This document shows, piece by piece, positions 42,015 to 53,600 of a stretch of DNA of 64,000 bases; positions within the stretch are counted from its first letter, which is position 1, and the number at the start of each line of letters is the position of its first letter. This DNA comes from Chlorops oryzae (lineage: Eukaryota; Arthropoda; Insecta; Diptera; Chloropidae), in NCBI GenBank assembly GCA_020466095.1, contig CM035806.1, positions 120,309,694 to 120,373,693 of the forward strand, written 5' to 3'. The notes beneath the pieces are model-generated. The model searched no databases. It was not told the origin of the DNA and was given only the letters and a program-made list of their open reading frames with translations. A program made the position numbers and the translations under genes.

Positions 42015-43155
42015 TAGGGAATCCAATCCCGCAAACGCGGGATCCCGCACCTTTTTTGCGGGATCAGTTTTGCGGGATTAAACATGCGGGATCCGCGGGA
42101 TTTGAGGTATTGAAAAAAAAATTTATTCCGAAAACAAACTTCGTTCTACAAAATTTTTTGAGTTGCCGTCTAATAGTTTGATTGCATACTTGCAGGCTGC
42201 CCTTTGTAAAAATGTGTAAAAAAGCAGACCCAACACGATTTTTATTTTTATCTTTTTAAATTGTGGTGGTGTTTGAGTATTAGACAGAGTTCTTAATTCA
42301 AATTCTCTTATTGAAAACGTTTACGTTTCAAGATATACAGCAATTTTAGTCTAAACGAATGACAAATATCGATTACAAAATCGTTTTCACATTTGAGCTA
42401 TGCATGCTCGTGTATGGCTGGCAATACTACGACAGCTGATTCCAGCGGCCTGACGACATTAACGTCTTATTTCAAAGAAAGTCAAAGTGTTTTCTATCGA
42501 TCGAAAGTGGAATCTTTTACCGAAATCTAGTTTATATTATGAATTATAATAAAGTGAGCATGATTTATAAAGAGTTTGAGAGCTCGAACGTCGTATGGAA
42601 ACATTTTTTAAGGTCGGAAGATGGCCTTTCCGCGAAATGTAAACTATGCCCGGCTATTACTATACTATCAAATAAAAATACTATCAAAACCATAAATAAA
42701 CTCATTAACAGCACAAGTATACACAGTTTTTGATCTGAGAAACTGAAAGTTGTTTCTGACGTAATTTGACGTGCTGAGCACAAATATTGCAACGATTTTT
42801 AAAGATTGGCTGCAGATTCCGAGATATGGACTAAAAACCTTTATTGACATTGAATCATTTACCAAGCTGTAACTTCGTTGTTTATCATTCGATTTTAATT
42901 TTTCTTATAGCAATAAAAAGCCAAAAGAATGATCTTTCAAGAAATATAAATAGGAAATTACAAGATTATGTTTAACATGAATAAAAAGTTTATTTTAAGC
43001 TATAATGGCCTTTTATATCATATTACGCTTTATGAGCGCAACTTTTTAAAAACAAAAGTATTATATTTTTGCAATCCCGCAAATCCCGCGGGATTAATAG
43101 CCGCGATCCCGCAGGCTTGCGGGATTAGAATTTTGATGCGGGATTGGATTTCCTA
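42015..43155 (+). mobile_element. hAT element with CGGGAT repeats inside Copia B
   Basis: The ends TAGGGAATCCAATCCCGCA and TGCGGGATTGGATTTCCTA are inverted. ATCTCAAC is duplicated on both sides (42007-42014 and 43156-43163), the 8-bp signature of hAT elements. Both ends carry many copies of GCGGGAT in both orientations. Only a BED zinc-finger fragment remains of its transposase. Confidence 0.9.
42539..42733 (+). pseudogene. BED zinc-finger fragment of a hAT transposase
   Basis: The 64-codon frame contains SSNVVWKHFLRSEDGLSAKC and KLCPAITILSNKNT, then a degraded H region. W..F, C..C and the following basic segment match the BED finger that starts many hAT transposases. The catalytic and dimerisation domains are absent, so the element is non-autonomous. 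Confidence 0.65.
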
Positions 43156-45595
43156 ATCTCAACACATGTTTAGCACCAGCCATGTGTTCGGTATGAGGAT
43201 CAGCATTTCTTTGAGCCAGCTTTGTTACAGAATGCAAAATGTCCGGTCGAGTAGTTAGTCCCAACCACATTAACGCACCAATTAGAGACTGGTAGACCAT
43301 AGCATCGACAGCTTTCCAATTTTCTTTGTTGCATACAACTTGAAATCCTGCATCCGAGTTGATGCTGGTCTGCAATCTTCAATGCCACATCGTTTCATCA
43401 AATCTCTAATATATTGTTCCTGACCAATCCTTATGTCACCACATTCATTATCTCGTTCTATTTTCATTGCCAAAAACAAATTTAGTGGGCCTTTATCGAC
43501 ACAATCAAATTTCTTTGCAATAATGTCCTTAATTTGATTTAAGTCCGACTTATTTTGGCATGCTATAATCAAATGATCAACATAGATAAATATCAGATTT
43601 AAATCACCTTGAATTTTTTGCTTGTATAGACAGGGCTCGTTTTGACAATGCTCTAAACCGATGTCACGGAGTATTTGATCCAAAGTCCAATACCACTCCC
43701 TTCCTGACTGTTTTAACCCATATATCGCCTTTTTGAGTTTCAGCACCACCTGTGGATATTCCTTGCTGACATAACCTTCAGGTTGCTGTATATATACCTT
43801 GCCGTTTAGCTGACTGTTAAGGTATGCGGTGCAAACATACATTTGGTGTAAAAACAATTTTAATTCAACTGCCAAGACCAAAATGAGTCGAATCGTCTCA
43901 AAACGACAAACTGGTGAATAGGTCTCGTCATAACTTATTCCCCATTTCTGTGCACATCCTTTTGCGACTAAACGTGCCTTATACACCCATCTACATCCGA
44001 TAGTATGTTCTCCTTTGGGCAATTCAGTCATTTGCCATGTCTTATTCTTTTGAAGAGAACTACTCGTATATTCAGCCTTCATTGCTGGTATCCACTTTGG
44101 AGCTTGACTGCTGCTAATCGCTTCATAATAACTTTCTGGAAGTTTCTCCTGAACAATAGAATTCAAAACGTTAGAAACCTTCCTTGGTCTTCCTCTTTTA
44201 CCGGAACGTATAATTTTGGGACGACCTTTTCCTCTTTTTGATTGCGGAAAATCTAAATCTTCAGCTCTTACATAATCATCACTGCCTTCAGTATCTGTAA
44301 TTTCTGTTAACGTTTCTTCTATATTTTCATTTTCATCTCCATCTTCTAAATCTTATAGCGGCTCTCCTTTTTTTGCATTTTCATCTCCATCTTCTAAATC
44401 ATAATCGGAATTGGGCTGCTGCTGTATTCTTTGTGGGTTTACTTCAAAAACAATTCCTCATTTTTATTAATTTCTTGATTCCCCGCGAATGACTTCTGAT
44501 TGAAAATTATGTCACGTTTTTCAACGACTTGACGTTTTTCCTTATCATATAGTCGATATGCCTTCGATGTTATGGAATAGCCCACCATTCTATATTCCTT
44601 ACCCTTTGCTTGAAAGTTCTTTCTGCACGTCTTATCGAGTGCAACGGCTTCGGCTCCAAACACTCTGAAGTGTTTCACTGACGGCTTCTTACCACACCAT
44701 GTCGCTACCGCTTCGGCTCACAAAGCTTCACATAAATTTGATTGAGCCAACAAACTTCTTGACATCTCGACCAATGTTCGATTCGCCCTTTCGGCTACAC
44801 CGATCTGTTGGGGCGAATACGGCACAGTAAGTTGACGCACTATACCATTTTCCTCCAAAATTTTGTCGAATTGCCGACTCAAGAAAATAACAAAATGAGA
44901 ATTTTCGAAAATCGTAAATGCTGGGAGAATTACTCCAAAGAAAACTTGCAGAACCACCTGATATCGTGTAATATGGACTGGTTGCATCTAACTGAGATGG
45001 ATCACAAAGTTATCATAATTCATAATATCTTAAACTGTGCAATGTCGAGTCTTACTTACGATAAAATAGTGCACATTAAAATAAGTAACAAATGGTATGA
45101 TCGAGTGTAAACTGAACTTAATAAACGTTAATATGTAGCACTAATTCATGCAATAGTAACTGGTGAATGGGGACAATATAATGAACTAAAATAATTATAT
45201 AAAAAATCGGTGCGGCAAAAGAAAAAAGCCTATATGGAAAATCAAATAACAGTGAATCGCCAAAATCAAAAAGTGATGTGGAAATGCCTGAAAAATGCGG
45301 TGAATATGAGAGGAAAAAACCAAGATAAAAGCCATAATAATCAACGGTAGAATAACTGAAGACACAGCAGTAATCACAGCAGTAATCTCCAACGAGCTAA
45401 ACAAATTCTTTGTAGACAGTATAATCGAAATCCACCAAAGTATTGAGTCTGCTACAGTGCGAGAAGACTTAACAATTTTGAACCCAAGACTATTTGAATT
45501 TAAAAGAGTTAATACAGAAGACGTCTTAAAAATCACTAGTAAATTCAGGAATAAATATGGCGGGAATAAATTACTATCAGAAGGCGTCATCAAAG

Positions 45596-46758
45596 CAGGG
45601 ATCGGCAGTAATAATATTTTCAGCAATATTATCGGTACTAATTGCGGATTGACCTAAAATTTTTATTCTTTTATTCTTGATTATTGAATAAAAAGAAATC
45701 ACAAATTGGAAAAATAAAATTTCTGAATAATGAAAAATTGATATTTCAAAGTGAAAAAATTTGGATTGAAAATATGAAAATACTTATAAAAATAAAAATT
45801 GCGATTGCTTGAAAAATCGAAATTTTAGATAAAAGGATTATGAATTGATTGAGTAATGAATAATCAGTCTTTTTTTATTACGGACTATTCAGGAAATCAA
45901 TACTCATACTCCCAAGATTATGGATTATTTGAATAATCAATATTCATATTCCCAAGATTATGGATTATTTCAATAATCAATATTCATACTCCCAAGATTA
46001 TGGATTATTTGAATATTCAATATTAATATTCCCAAGATTATGGATTATTTGAATAAAAGTCGAGATATCCCATTGGAAATTGGTACGGAAATAATCAGCG
46101 GCTCCAGTAGATCCGATTGACACGTTTTTTATACCCGACATAGTTTGAGTCCAGGGTATATTGCGACTGGTGCTGTCTGTAATACACAACCACACGCAAC
46201 GCAATATACCCTGGACTCAAACTATGTCGGGTATAAAAAACGTGTCAATCGGATCTACTGGAGCCGCTGATTATTTCCGTACCAATTTCCAATGGGATAT
46301 CTCGACTTTTATTCAAATAATCCATAATCTTGGGAATATTAATATTGAATATTCAAATAATCCATAATCTTGGGAGTATGAATATTGATTATTGAAATAA
46401 TCCATAATCTTGGGAATATGAATATTGATTATTCAAATAATCCATAATCTTGGGAGTATGAGTATTGATTTCCTGAATAGTCCGTAATAAAAAAAGACTG
46501 ATTATTCATTACTCAATCAATTCATAATCCTTTTATCTAAAATTTCGATTTTTCAAGCAATCGCAATTTTTATTTTTATAAGTATTTTCATATTTTCAAT
46601 CCAAATTTTTTCACTTTGAAATATCAATTTTTCATTATTCAGAAATTTTTTTTTTCCAATTTGTGATTTCTTTTTATTCAATAATCAAGAATAATTAAGT
46701 ATGGAAAAATTTATAATCAAAAAATCAAAATTCAAAAATTTTTTTTTGCCGATCCCTG
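45596..46758. mobile_element. Palindromic hAT foldback element
   Basis: The tips CAGGGATCGGCA and TGCCGATCCCTG are flanked by the 8-bp duplication CATCAAAG (45588-45595 and 46759-46766). Almost the whole interior is one inverted repeat of about 500 bp per arm around a loop of about 36 bp at 46163-46199. Each arm contains about four tandem units of TATGGATTATTTGAATAATC plus flanks. It has no coding capacity. Confidence 0.9.
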
Positions 46759-47660
46759 CATCAAAGACAGTGCTGGGTATCTGGGCTATGTGCATGCATG
46801 TATAGTCAACGAAAGCTTTAATACCGGTGTCTTTCCCGAACAATGGAAGACATATACAATAATACCAGTGCAGAAGGTTAAAGGAACAATGAAACCAGAG
46901 GAGTTCCGACCTATAAACACCCTACCGTGAGATGAAAAAATCATCGAAACAGTTTTTAAGGAGCAGTTGCAGGAGTACATAAACGAGAATAATATAATTA
47001 TACCTGAGCAGTCGGGATTCCGGTCGAAACATTCCTGTGAAACGGCGCTTAACTTGGTAATTGCAGAATGGAAGGATAGCATAGCGAAAAAAGAAATAAC
47101 GGTTGCAGTGTTCTTAGATCTGGAAAGAGCATTTGAAATGGTCGAAAGACAAATATTACTTGGAAAACTGCATAAGATGGGAGTAGGAAATGGGGACCTA
47201 CAATGGTTCAAAAGCTATCTTACAGGAAGGAAACAACGGACGGTAGTTGATGGTGCGGTGTCACAGGACAAAGATGTAAACATAGGGCTACCACAGGGAT
47301 CTGTACTAGCTGCTATATTATTCATAATATACATCAATGACATTGAGGAATGCCTACGGTATTGTAAAATACGACTATTCGCTGATGATACACTGATAGT
47401 TTTTAGTTGTAAAACTGTTGAAGAAGCGATAGCCAAAATGCAGATAGATCTTGTTAGTATCAATGAATGGTTATGTTCTTCCAAGCTGAAAATAAACACT
47501 GAAAAAACAAAATATATGGTGATCAGAAAGAAGCAAGTGGACTTACAAAATGTAATTCTTAAGATATCCAACACAACGATAGAAAGAGTAAAAAATATAA
47601 AATATCTAGTTATCATTATAGACGGGAGCCTAAAATTCGAGGAACATTTGAAAGGAAGAA
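46759..47660 (+). pseudogene. Non-LTR reverse transcriptase domain (Jockey-like)
   Basis: Coding from 46759 shows FRPINTLP with a stop nearby, then an open frame from 46967 with IIIPEQSGFRSKHSCETAL, VFLDLERAFEMVER, GLPQGSVLAAILFIIYINDI and the catalytic RLFADDTLIVF, ending LKINTEKTKYMV. All RT fingers/palm motifs are in order. The retrotransposon frame ends at the fusion with P-type sequence near 47650; residues after that are not RT. The region upstream of 45595 belongs to the same gene. Confidence 0.88.
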
Positions 47661-49236
47661 GTGTTTTATGCTTAGGAAACGTAAAGTGTCGTCCGAAAAA
47701 AATGATATTGAAAGCATGTGTGCTAAATTACTCGTCCAGGAAGCGATAATTGTCAAGCATTGCTTAGATAACTGCAATCGAGCAGGAAGAGGTCGTAGGT
47801 ATGGTAAAGACCTTAAAACTTTCGCTTTAGGTGTCTTTTTCTTGTCCCTTATGTCCTATAGATTTTTGAAAAATCACTATTCTTGGCCATCCGAACGAAC
47901 TCTTCTTAAGTTTGTGTCGGATTGGCCTAAAAATCCGAGCTTAGGTTCTTTGAACATGAAAGCTCTGGAATTCCGGGTCCGTACTCTAACTGCCGATCAA
48001 AAATTCGTCTCAATTGCTTGTGACGAAATGTCACTTAAGAAGTTTTTGCATTTTGATAGAAGTGGGGACAATATTATAGGTTTGGAAGATTACGGTGATG
48101 AAAACCGAACTTCAAAAAATGCAACGAGTGTTTTGACATTCATGGTTCAAGGGATAGGTGGGGCTTACTGGCGACAACCGTTCGCTTATTTTTTTTTGTG
48201 GTGGGACCTGCCCTGCTAGTGTATTACAAAAATACACTATAGAGGCAATTAAAGAATTAGAAAAGATAGGGATTTTTCCTTGTCAGTTTGTTTCTGATCA
48301 AGAAAAAGATTTTGTAGGACTTAGTCGATTGCTTGGAGTATCTGTAGACAGGCCATATTTTATTGTAGGTTCATCAAAAATATTTTACTTTTTTGATGTA
48401 CCTCATCTCTTAAAAAGCACACGGAACTGTTTGCTCAACGAAAAAAACGTTGTATATTTTGATAACGCGGTTGTTAGTTGGAGCGATATTGTTACGTTTT
48501 ACAATATCGACTCCCAACTACCAATTCGTTGTGCGCCGAAGCTCAAGCCGGAGCACATTGGGCCCAATAATTTTGAACGAATGAAAGTAAGTTTAGCAAG
48601 TCAAGTCCTAAGCAACACAGTTGCTTAAGGTTGAATTGCTTAAATGCCTCTGGCACGTTGCGGAAAACGTCTGCAACAACAATGCCAAATACCGCGAATT
48701 TTCTTTTATTTTTTAACGATTTATCCGACATTTTTAATAGTCAAGGATTGCAGTCCGAACGCCCAACGAAGAGAGGTTATTGTGGTTCCGACGAACAAAA
48801 TGAATTTTTAAGAAAGGTTTTACGCTTCTTAAAATCAATGACTATCACATCATGTACCAGTGAGTCCAATATTACTTCTAGTTTTTCTGTTATTGATGGG
48901 TGGATTCTTGTTATAAACAGCCTTATGCTGTTATGGCAAGAACTGTCTGGGAAAAGTTTTCCGTACCTCCTTATGAGAAAACTCAATCAGGATGGCCTTG
49001 AGCATTTCTTCGGCGAAATTCTTCTGCGAAAAGGTCATGGTGGTAGAATATCGGCTTTTGATTTTTCTAATCTTTTTCAGAAAAAGTGGGGGTTAGATTA
49101 CGTTAAAATAGTCACACGTGGAAACTGCGAACCTTTTATAGACTTTGAAAATGGACCTTTTCTTCAAACCAACCACTGTGGTTCAGAAATAGACGTAGAA
49201 AAAAAATATTTAGAATGGGAAAATTTTCAAAGTTTG

Positions 49237-49791
49237 TGTTAATGTGAGGGGCAAGGGAGCAAGTGGACGTACCTGGTATTCCGCTGCGGTGGTTTTTTGG
49301 TTGGAGGCTGCCGAGCACGTAGAGTTATATTTTGTTTTTCCCCTTTTTTTTGTTTACGCGACGCGGTTGTGTGATGTTTTGTGAATTAAAAAAAATCTGC
49401 CTTCTTGGCGTATATATATAAAAATTAAGTAAAAAAACTTAAACAAATTTGCCTTCTTGGCGATGGGTTTTTTTTTGTTTCTGTACTTCACGCTAATGCA
49501 CTTGAGTTCTTTTTTTTTTTTCTTATTTTTAGTTCATTAATTTTCGATTTAGATTTTTTTTTTGTTTTTTTTTTTTTTTCTTTCGTAGGTTGAATTTTAA
49601 CTTATTGTTTCGGAGGGCGATGGTGCGCGCACAAACGGTCAGGGCGAGATTACTTTTTCGAATGTACTCCGTTGAACGGCCAGAGCTCGCTCGAGCTCGA
49701 ACTTTTTTTGTACCAAGAAAAAAAAGGAGATTTGACTAATTCGCCGCGCTTTAAAGGTTCGGCTGCGTAGCTGCGGCGGCGAACACGAACA
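49237..49791 (-). repeat. BEL 3' LTR
   Basis: It is almost identical to 56633-57189, differing mainly by homopolymer lengths. The near-identity implies a recent insertion. Confidence 0.95.
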
Positions 49792-49903
49792 TACTGCCCG
49801 CCTTGCGCTACGCAACCATAATTCCCTGCTTACCTTTCCCTCTGCAGCAAGAATTCCTGGACCTCTCGCAGCGCCTCCCGCACCCTCTCGCGATCGATGG
49901 CCC

Positions 49904-50557
49904 TTACCGGATATCGGGAGGGACTTCCGCTCGATGTTGAAAGCGTCGAGGGCGAACGGCGAAAGGGAGAAAGGGCAAAGCGGACTCGAGGTCTCTGCCG
50001 AGACAACGCCCCGCGAGCAGTTCCCCTGGTGAGATGGCGATGACGCTCGGGCCCCGGCCCTGCACGACAGGAGGATGGTGACGGGCGATAGCGGTCTGAG
50101 CTCGGTGCTTGCTGTCGGGGAAGTGAGGCTGGCCGGCGTGGATGGTTACGCGAATGGCGAATGGTGTAGAGTGGGAACGACGTCGGGAGCGGCGCCGAGC
50201 AGATCGTGCCCCATACGCATTGGGCTCTCGGGCCTCCCTAGGACGCCACGGACCGGAGTCATCGGGCGAGACGGACCGGGCCTGTTGGTGGATGAGAGTG
50301 TGGTGGCGCTCCCCACAGACCTTGCAATTTTGCCGCGCCGGACACTCTCTCCTCAGATGGCGCGACGACAGGCAGGAGAAGCAGCATTTATTCTGCTGGA
50401 CTGCGAGCAGACGCCTTGCCGTGGTCCAGCGCCGAAAGCGCCGACAGCGGGCGAGCCCGTGATTGCGGCCACATATCACGCATTGCCGTTGGTGCTCCAT
50501 GATGTATGTCTGAAACGAATAAGAGATCTTCATGAGCGGACAAATCGTGATATACAA
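49904..50557 (-). CDS. Gag-like zinc-knuckle protein in the env position
   Basis: This 217-codon frame starts near the end of pol and lies between pol and the 3' LTR, where other BEL elements carry env. It encodes a cysteine cluster CVICGRNHGLARC, CCFSCLSSRHLRREC and CKVCGERHHTLIH, matching the zinc-knuckle region of BEL/Pao Gag proteins, followed by an Arg/Ser-rich tail. The element's own Gag has a different version of the cluster (54700-54800), so this is a second, diverged copy rather than a simple duplicate. It has no signal peptide or membrane segment. Function is unknown; nucleic-acid binding is likely. Confidence 0.65.
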   Translation of the reverse strand: MYITICPLMKISYSFQTYIMEHQRQCVICGRNHGLARCRRFRRWTTARRLLAVQQNKCCFSCLSSRHLRRECPARQNCKVCGERHHTLIHQQARSVSPDDSGPWRPREAREPNAYGARSARRRSRRRSHSTPFAIRVTIHAGQPHFPDSKHRAQTAIARHHPPVVQGRGPSVIAISPGELLAGRCLGRDLESALPFLPFAVRPRRFQHRAEVPPDIR

Positions 50558-50602
50558 AGAGAGGGGGAGGAGGGGGTGTTGCGATTGGATGACGAATATT
50601 AG

Positions 50603-53600
50603 TCATAAAGCCTCGGAAAGGTCTACAGGAAGCAGGCAGAGTTTCGTGATAGGTCTTGTGACGACGCCGAACTGTGTCTTGACCTCGACGATGCGTACGA
50701 GGCCATCATCTCCAGGATGCACTTGAATGACTCTCCCTTTTCTCCATTCAAACGGGGGCAATTGAGCATCCATGACGACGACAAAATCATCGACCTTCAT
50801 ATTTGGTTGTGGTACCTTCCATTTATCCCTTTTGTGGAGACTCAAGAGATATTCTGACTTCCAACGTTGGGCGAAGCGATGATGAAGAATTTTCACCTTT
50901 TCCCATCTCGTAGTGAGCGGCAAGTCTGCTTGGGGTTCTTCGGGCCAGGCGGTGAGAGGGGCTCCTCGAAGGAAGTGACCGGGCGTCAATGCCAGCAGAT
51001 CTGAAGGATCATCGGACATCGGAGTGAGGGGACGCGAATTTAAAACCCCCTCGATGCGGGCCAGCAGGGTGGCGAATTCCTCGAACGAGAACTTATGTGG
51101 CCCGGCAACTTTCACAAAATGAAGCTTGAAGCTCTTGACCGCCGCTTCCCATAGTCCACCCATGTGAGGCGCGTGGGGCGGGATCATATGCCATTCGAAG
51201 CCGTGCAGTGAATATTTCTGTTGAAGGTCGTCAGCAGCGTTCGAAAGAAAACTTGCAAATTCAACATCCAGAGCGTTTTTAGCCCCAATGAAATTTCGAC
51301 CGTTGTCGGAAAAAACCCGTTTTGGCAGGCCTCGCCGTCCGACGAATCGATCGAACGCGGCTCGGAAAGACATCGTGGATAATTCTGAACATAATTCGAG
51401 GTGCACCGCCTTGGTGGCGAAACACACGAAAACGCTGACATAACCTTTTAGATATGGTGCGGTCCGAAGAGCAGAGGTCTTGATGTCGAATGGTCCGGCG
51501 AAATCGACACCGGTATGCGTAAATGGTAGCGACAACGTCGATCTCTCAGCTGGTAGTGCGGCCATCATCTGGGTTTTTAATCGTTGCTTATGGATCGTGC
51601 ATATATGACACCGGGTGATACAGCTCTTGATTTTCCGTTTCAAACGTGCGATGTAGAAGTTTTGTCGAACCATGCGGAACATGAGTTGCGCACCGCCATG
51701 CAGGAGTGTTTTGTGGACGAAATCCAGATAAAGGCGGCAGAACGTTGACGCAGCCGGTATGATGATCGGATATCTCTCATCGGGTGTAAGATCTGCATGT
51801 ATCAATCGGCCATTGACGCGCAAAAGTCCATCGTCATCGAGCATGGGGTTCAAGGGTAACAGTTCGCTCTTTTTCCCGAGCGGCTTTCCTTCGCTCAGGT
51901 CCTGATATTCGAGTGGATAGTGAAATGTTTGCGAAAACAAAATTAGACGATTTCTCGCAACCATCAGCTCGTCTTGTGAAAGTATGAGTGTGGTCGGCCT
52001 CGGCGCGAGCTCTCTTCGCGCTTGCTTGTAAAATCGCAGTACAAATCCGAGTACTCTCAAAGCTCGGTCGTAAGATGAGAATCTGGCTAGGAGATCCTCA
52101 GTCTCGGTGATGGTAGTGAAGGCGATCGTTTTTCGTTCTTCGATAATGGAGGCTGGTGGCGCCTCAATTTGGGGCCATTTTGCGGGTGGCTCCACAAGCC
52201 AGGACGGTCCATGCCACCAGAGCATATTCTCATGTAGATCTTGCGCTAGCATCCCGCGCGTTCCCAGGTCAGCCGGATTTTCCCGCGATCGAACATGGTG
52301 CCATGGAGTACCCCCAATATTGGTCAGAATTTGGGAAATTCTGTTCGCGACGTAAGTTTTCCATGCATTTGGAGGGCGCTTCAGCCAAGCCAACACGATC
52401 GAGGCATCAGTCCATAAAACTGTTTGATGTTCATGAATGTGTAGTTGAGCTTTGACCGCTTTGATCAGCTTGGAAAGCAGAACTGCGGCACAGAGCTCGA
52501 GGCGCGGCAAGCTGACAGTCTGAAGCGGCGCCACTTTGGATTTCGCCGTAAGCAAGTGGGCGTAGACTTGATTGTGGCTCTCGATGCGAAGATAAAGGGC
52601 TGCACAATATGCTCGCTCCGAAGCATCGCAGAATCCGTGAAGTTGAACGGAGGCGGTGGGGTCGTAATGGACCCATCTCGGAATAAGGATTTGCTCGATG
52701 AATGGCAAATCAGTTACAAAGGCATGCCAGCGCTCCAAAGCTTCATTTGAAGCTCGTTGATCCCAGTCAGTGCCTTCGAGCCACAGTTGTTGCATCAGAA
52801 CCTTGGCTCGAATGATGATCGGAGTCAGCCATCCCGCTGGATCAAACAATTTCGCGATATCGGATAGGATCTGGCGTTTGGTGGTGGACTTCGCGGCGGA
52901 ATGAGTACTTAACTTGTAGGAGAAACAATCCGTGACAGCATTCCATCGAATTCCTAACATTTTTGCATCACTGGCAGATCTGATCTTCAAAAACTCGGCG
53001 TCGAGAAGATGCGAGGGGGCGACGTCTTCCAATAACGTTGGATGATTCGCAGTTATTTTCCTCAATGGAAATCCGGCGGATCCGAGCGTACGTATGAGCT
53101 GCTCCTTCGCCACACAGACTTCTTCCAGCGTATGTCCGCCGGCCAGGACATCATCGACATAGGTTTCGTTTTTCAAAATGAAGGCTGCCTGTGGAGCATC
53201 TTCAATGGAGTCGTTGGCCAGCTGATGGAGCGTTCGAATGGCTAAAAATGGAGCACAGTTGACGCCAAATGTGACTGTTTTCAGCTCATAGTCCCGGATC
53301 GGCGCCGTCTCATTTTCGCGGAATAAGATGCGCTGGAATGCCCGATCCTCTTCATGCACTCGAATCTGTCGGTACATCTTTTCAATGTCCCCATTGAAGA
53401 CGAAACGGTAGAGCCGCCAATTGAGCAAGAGGATGACTAGGTCTGATTGCAACACCGGTCCCACGTGAAGTATATCATTCAGCGACAGGGCGGAAGATGT
53501 TTTCTGCGACGCGTTGAAAACGACTCGTACCTTGGTGGAGGTGCTCTCAGGCTTCATCACCGCATGGTGCGGTAGATAGAACGAACGGAAATTATTTTCT

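Larger units (their letters stand above)
41462..44871 (-). pseudogene. Copia B fragment (integrase to RNase H), decayed
   Basis: It is homologous to Copia A: integrase end and linker (44439-44871), reverse transcriptase (43282-44166) and RNase H (split between 43094-43375 and 41462-42013 by a hAT insertion). The catalytic YVDD is changed to YVDH near 43580. Compared with Copia A it lacks about 50 bp coding KRGADGNIER and a stretch near 44699. Gag and the 5' LTR are missing: the fragment stops abruptly at 44871, where non-LTR sequence begins. Confidence 0.88.
44872..47660 (+). mobile_element. 5'-truncated non-LTR retrotransposon, split by a hAT
   Basis: Plus-strand coding begins at the junction with Copia B and shows the region before RT (WENYSKENLQNHLISCNMDW, RQKKKAYMENQI) with several stops. 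It is cut at 45596 by a palindromic hAT, resumes at 46759 and ends near 47660 at a junction with a P-type transposase. The endonuclease and the 3' end are missing. Confidence 0.75.

Noticed and set aside
45998..46367. Two opposite 68-codon frames with matching C-terminal sequence
   Set aside because: They are mirror images within the arms of the palindromic hAT and do not represent genes.
50075..50602. 175-codon plus-strand frame opposite the zinc-knuckle ORF
   Set aside because: It is a shadow of the G+C-rich minus-strand ORF, with no recognisable motif.
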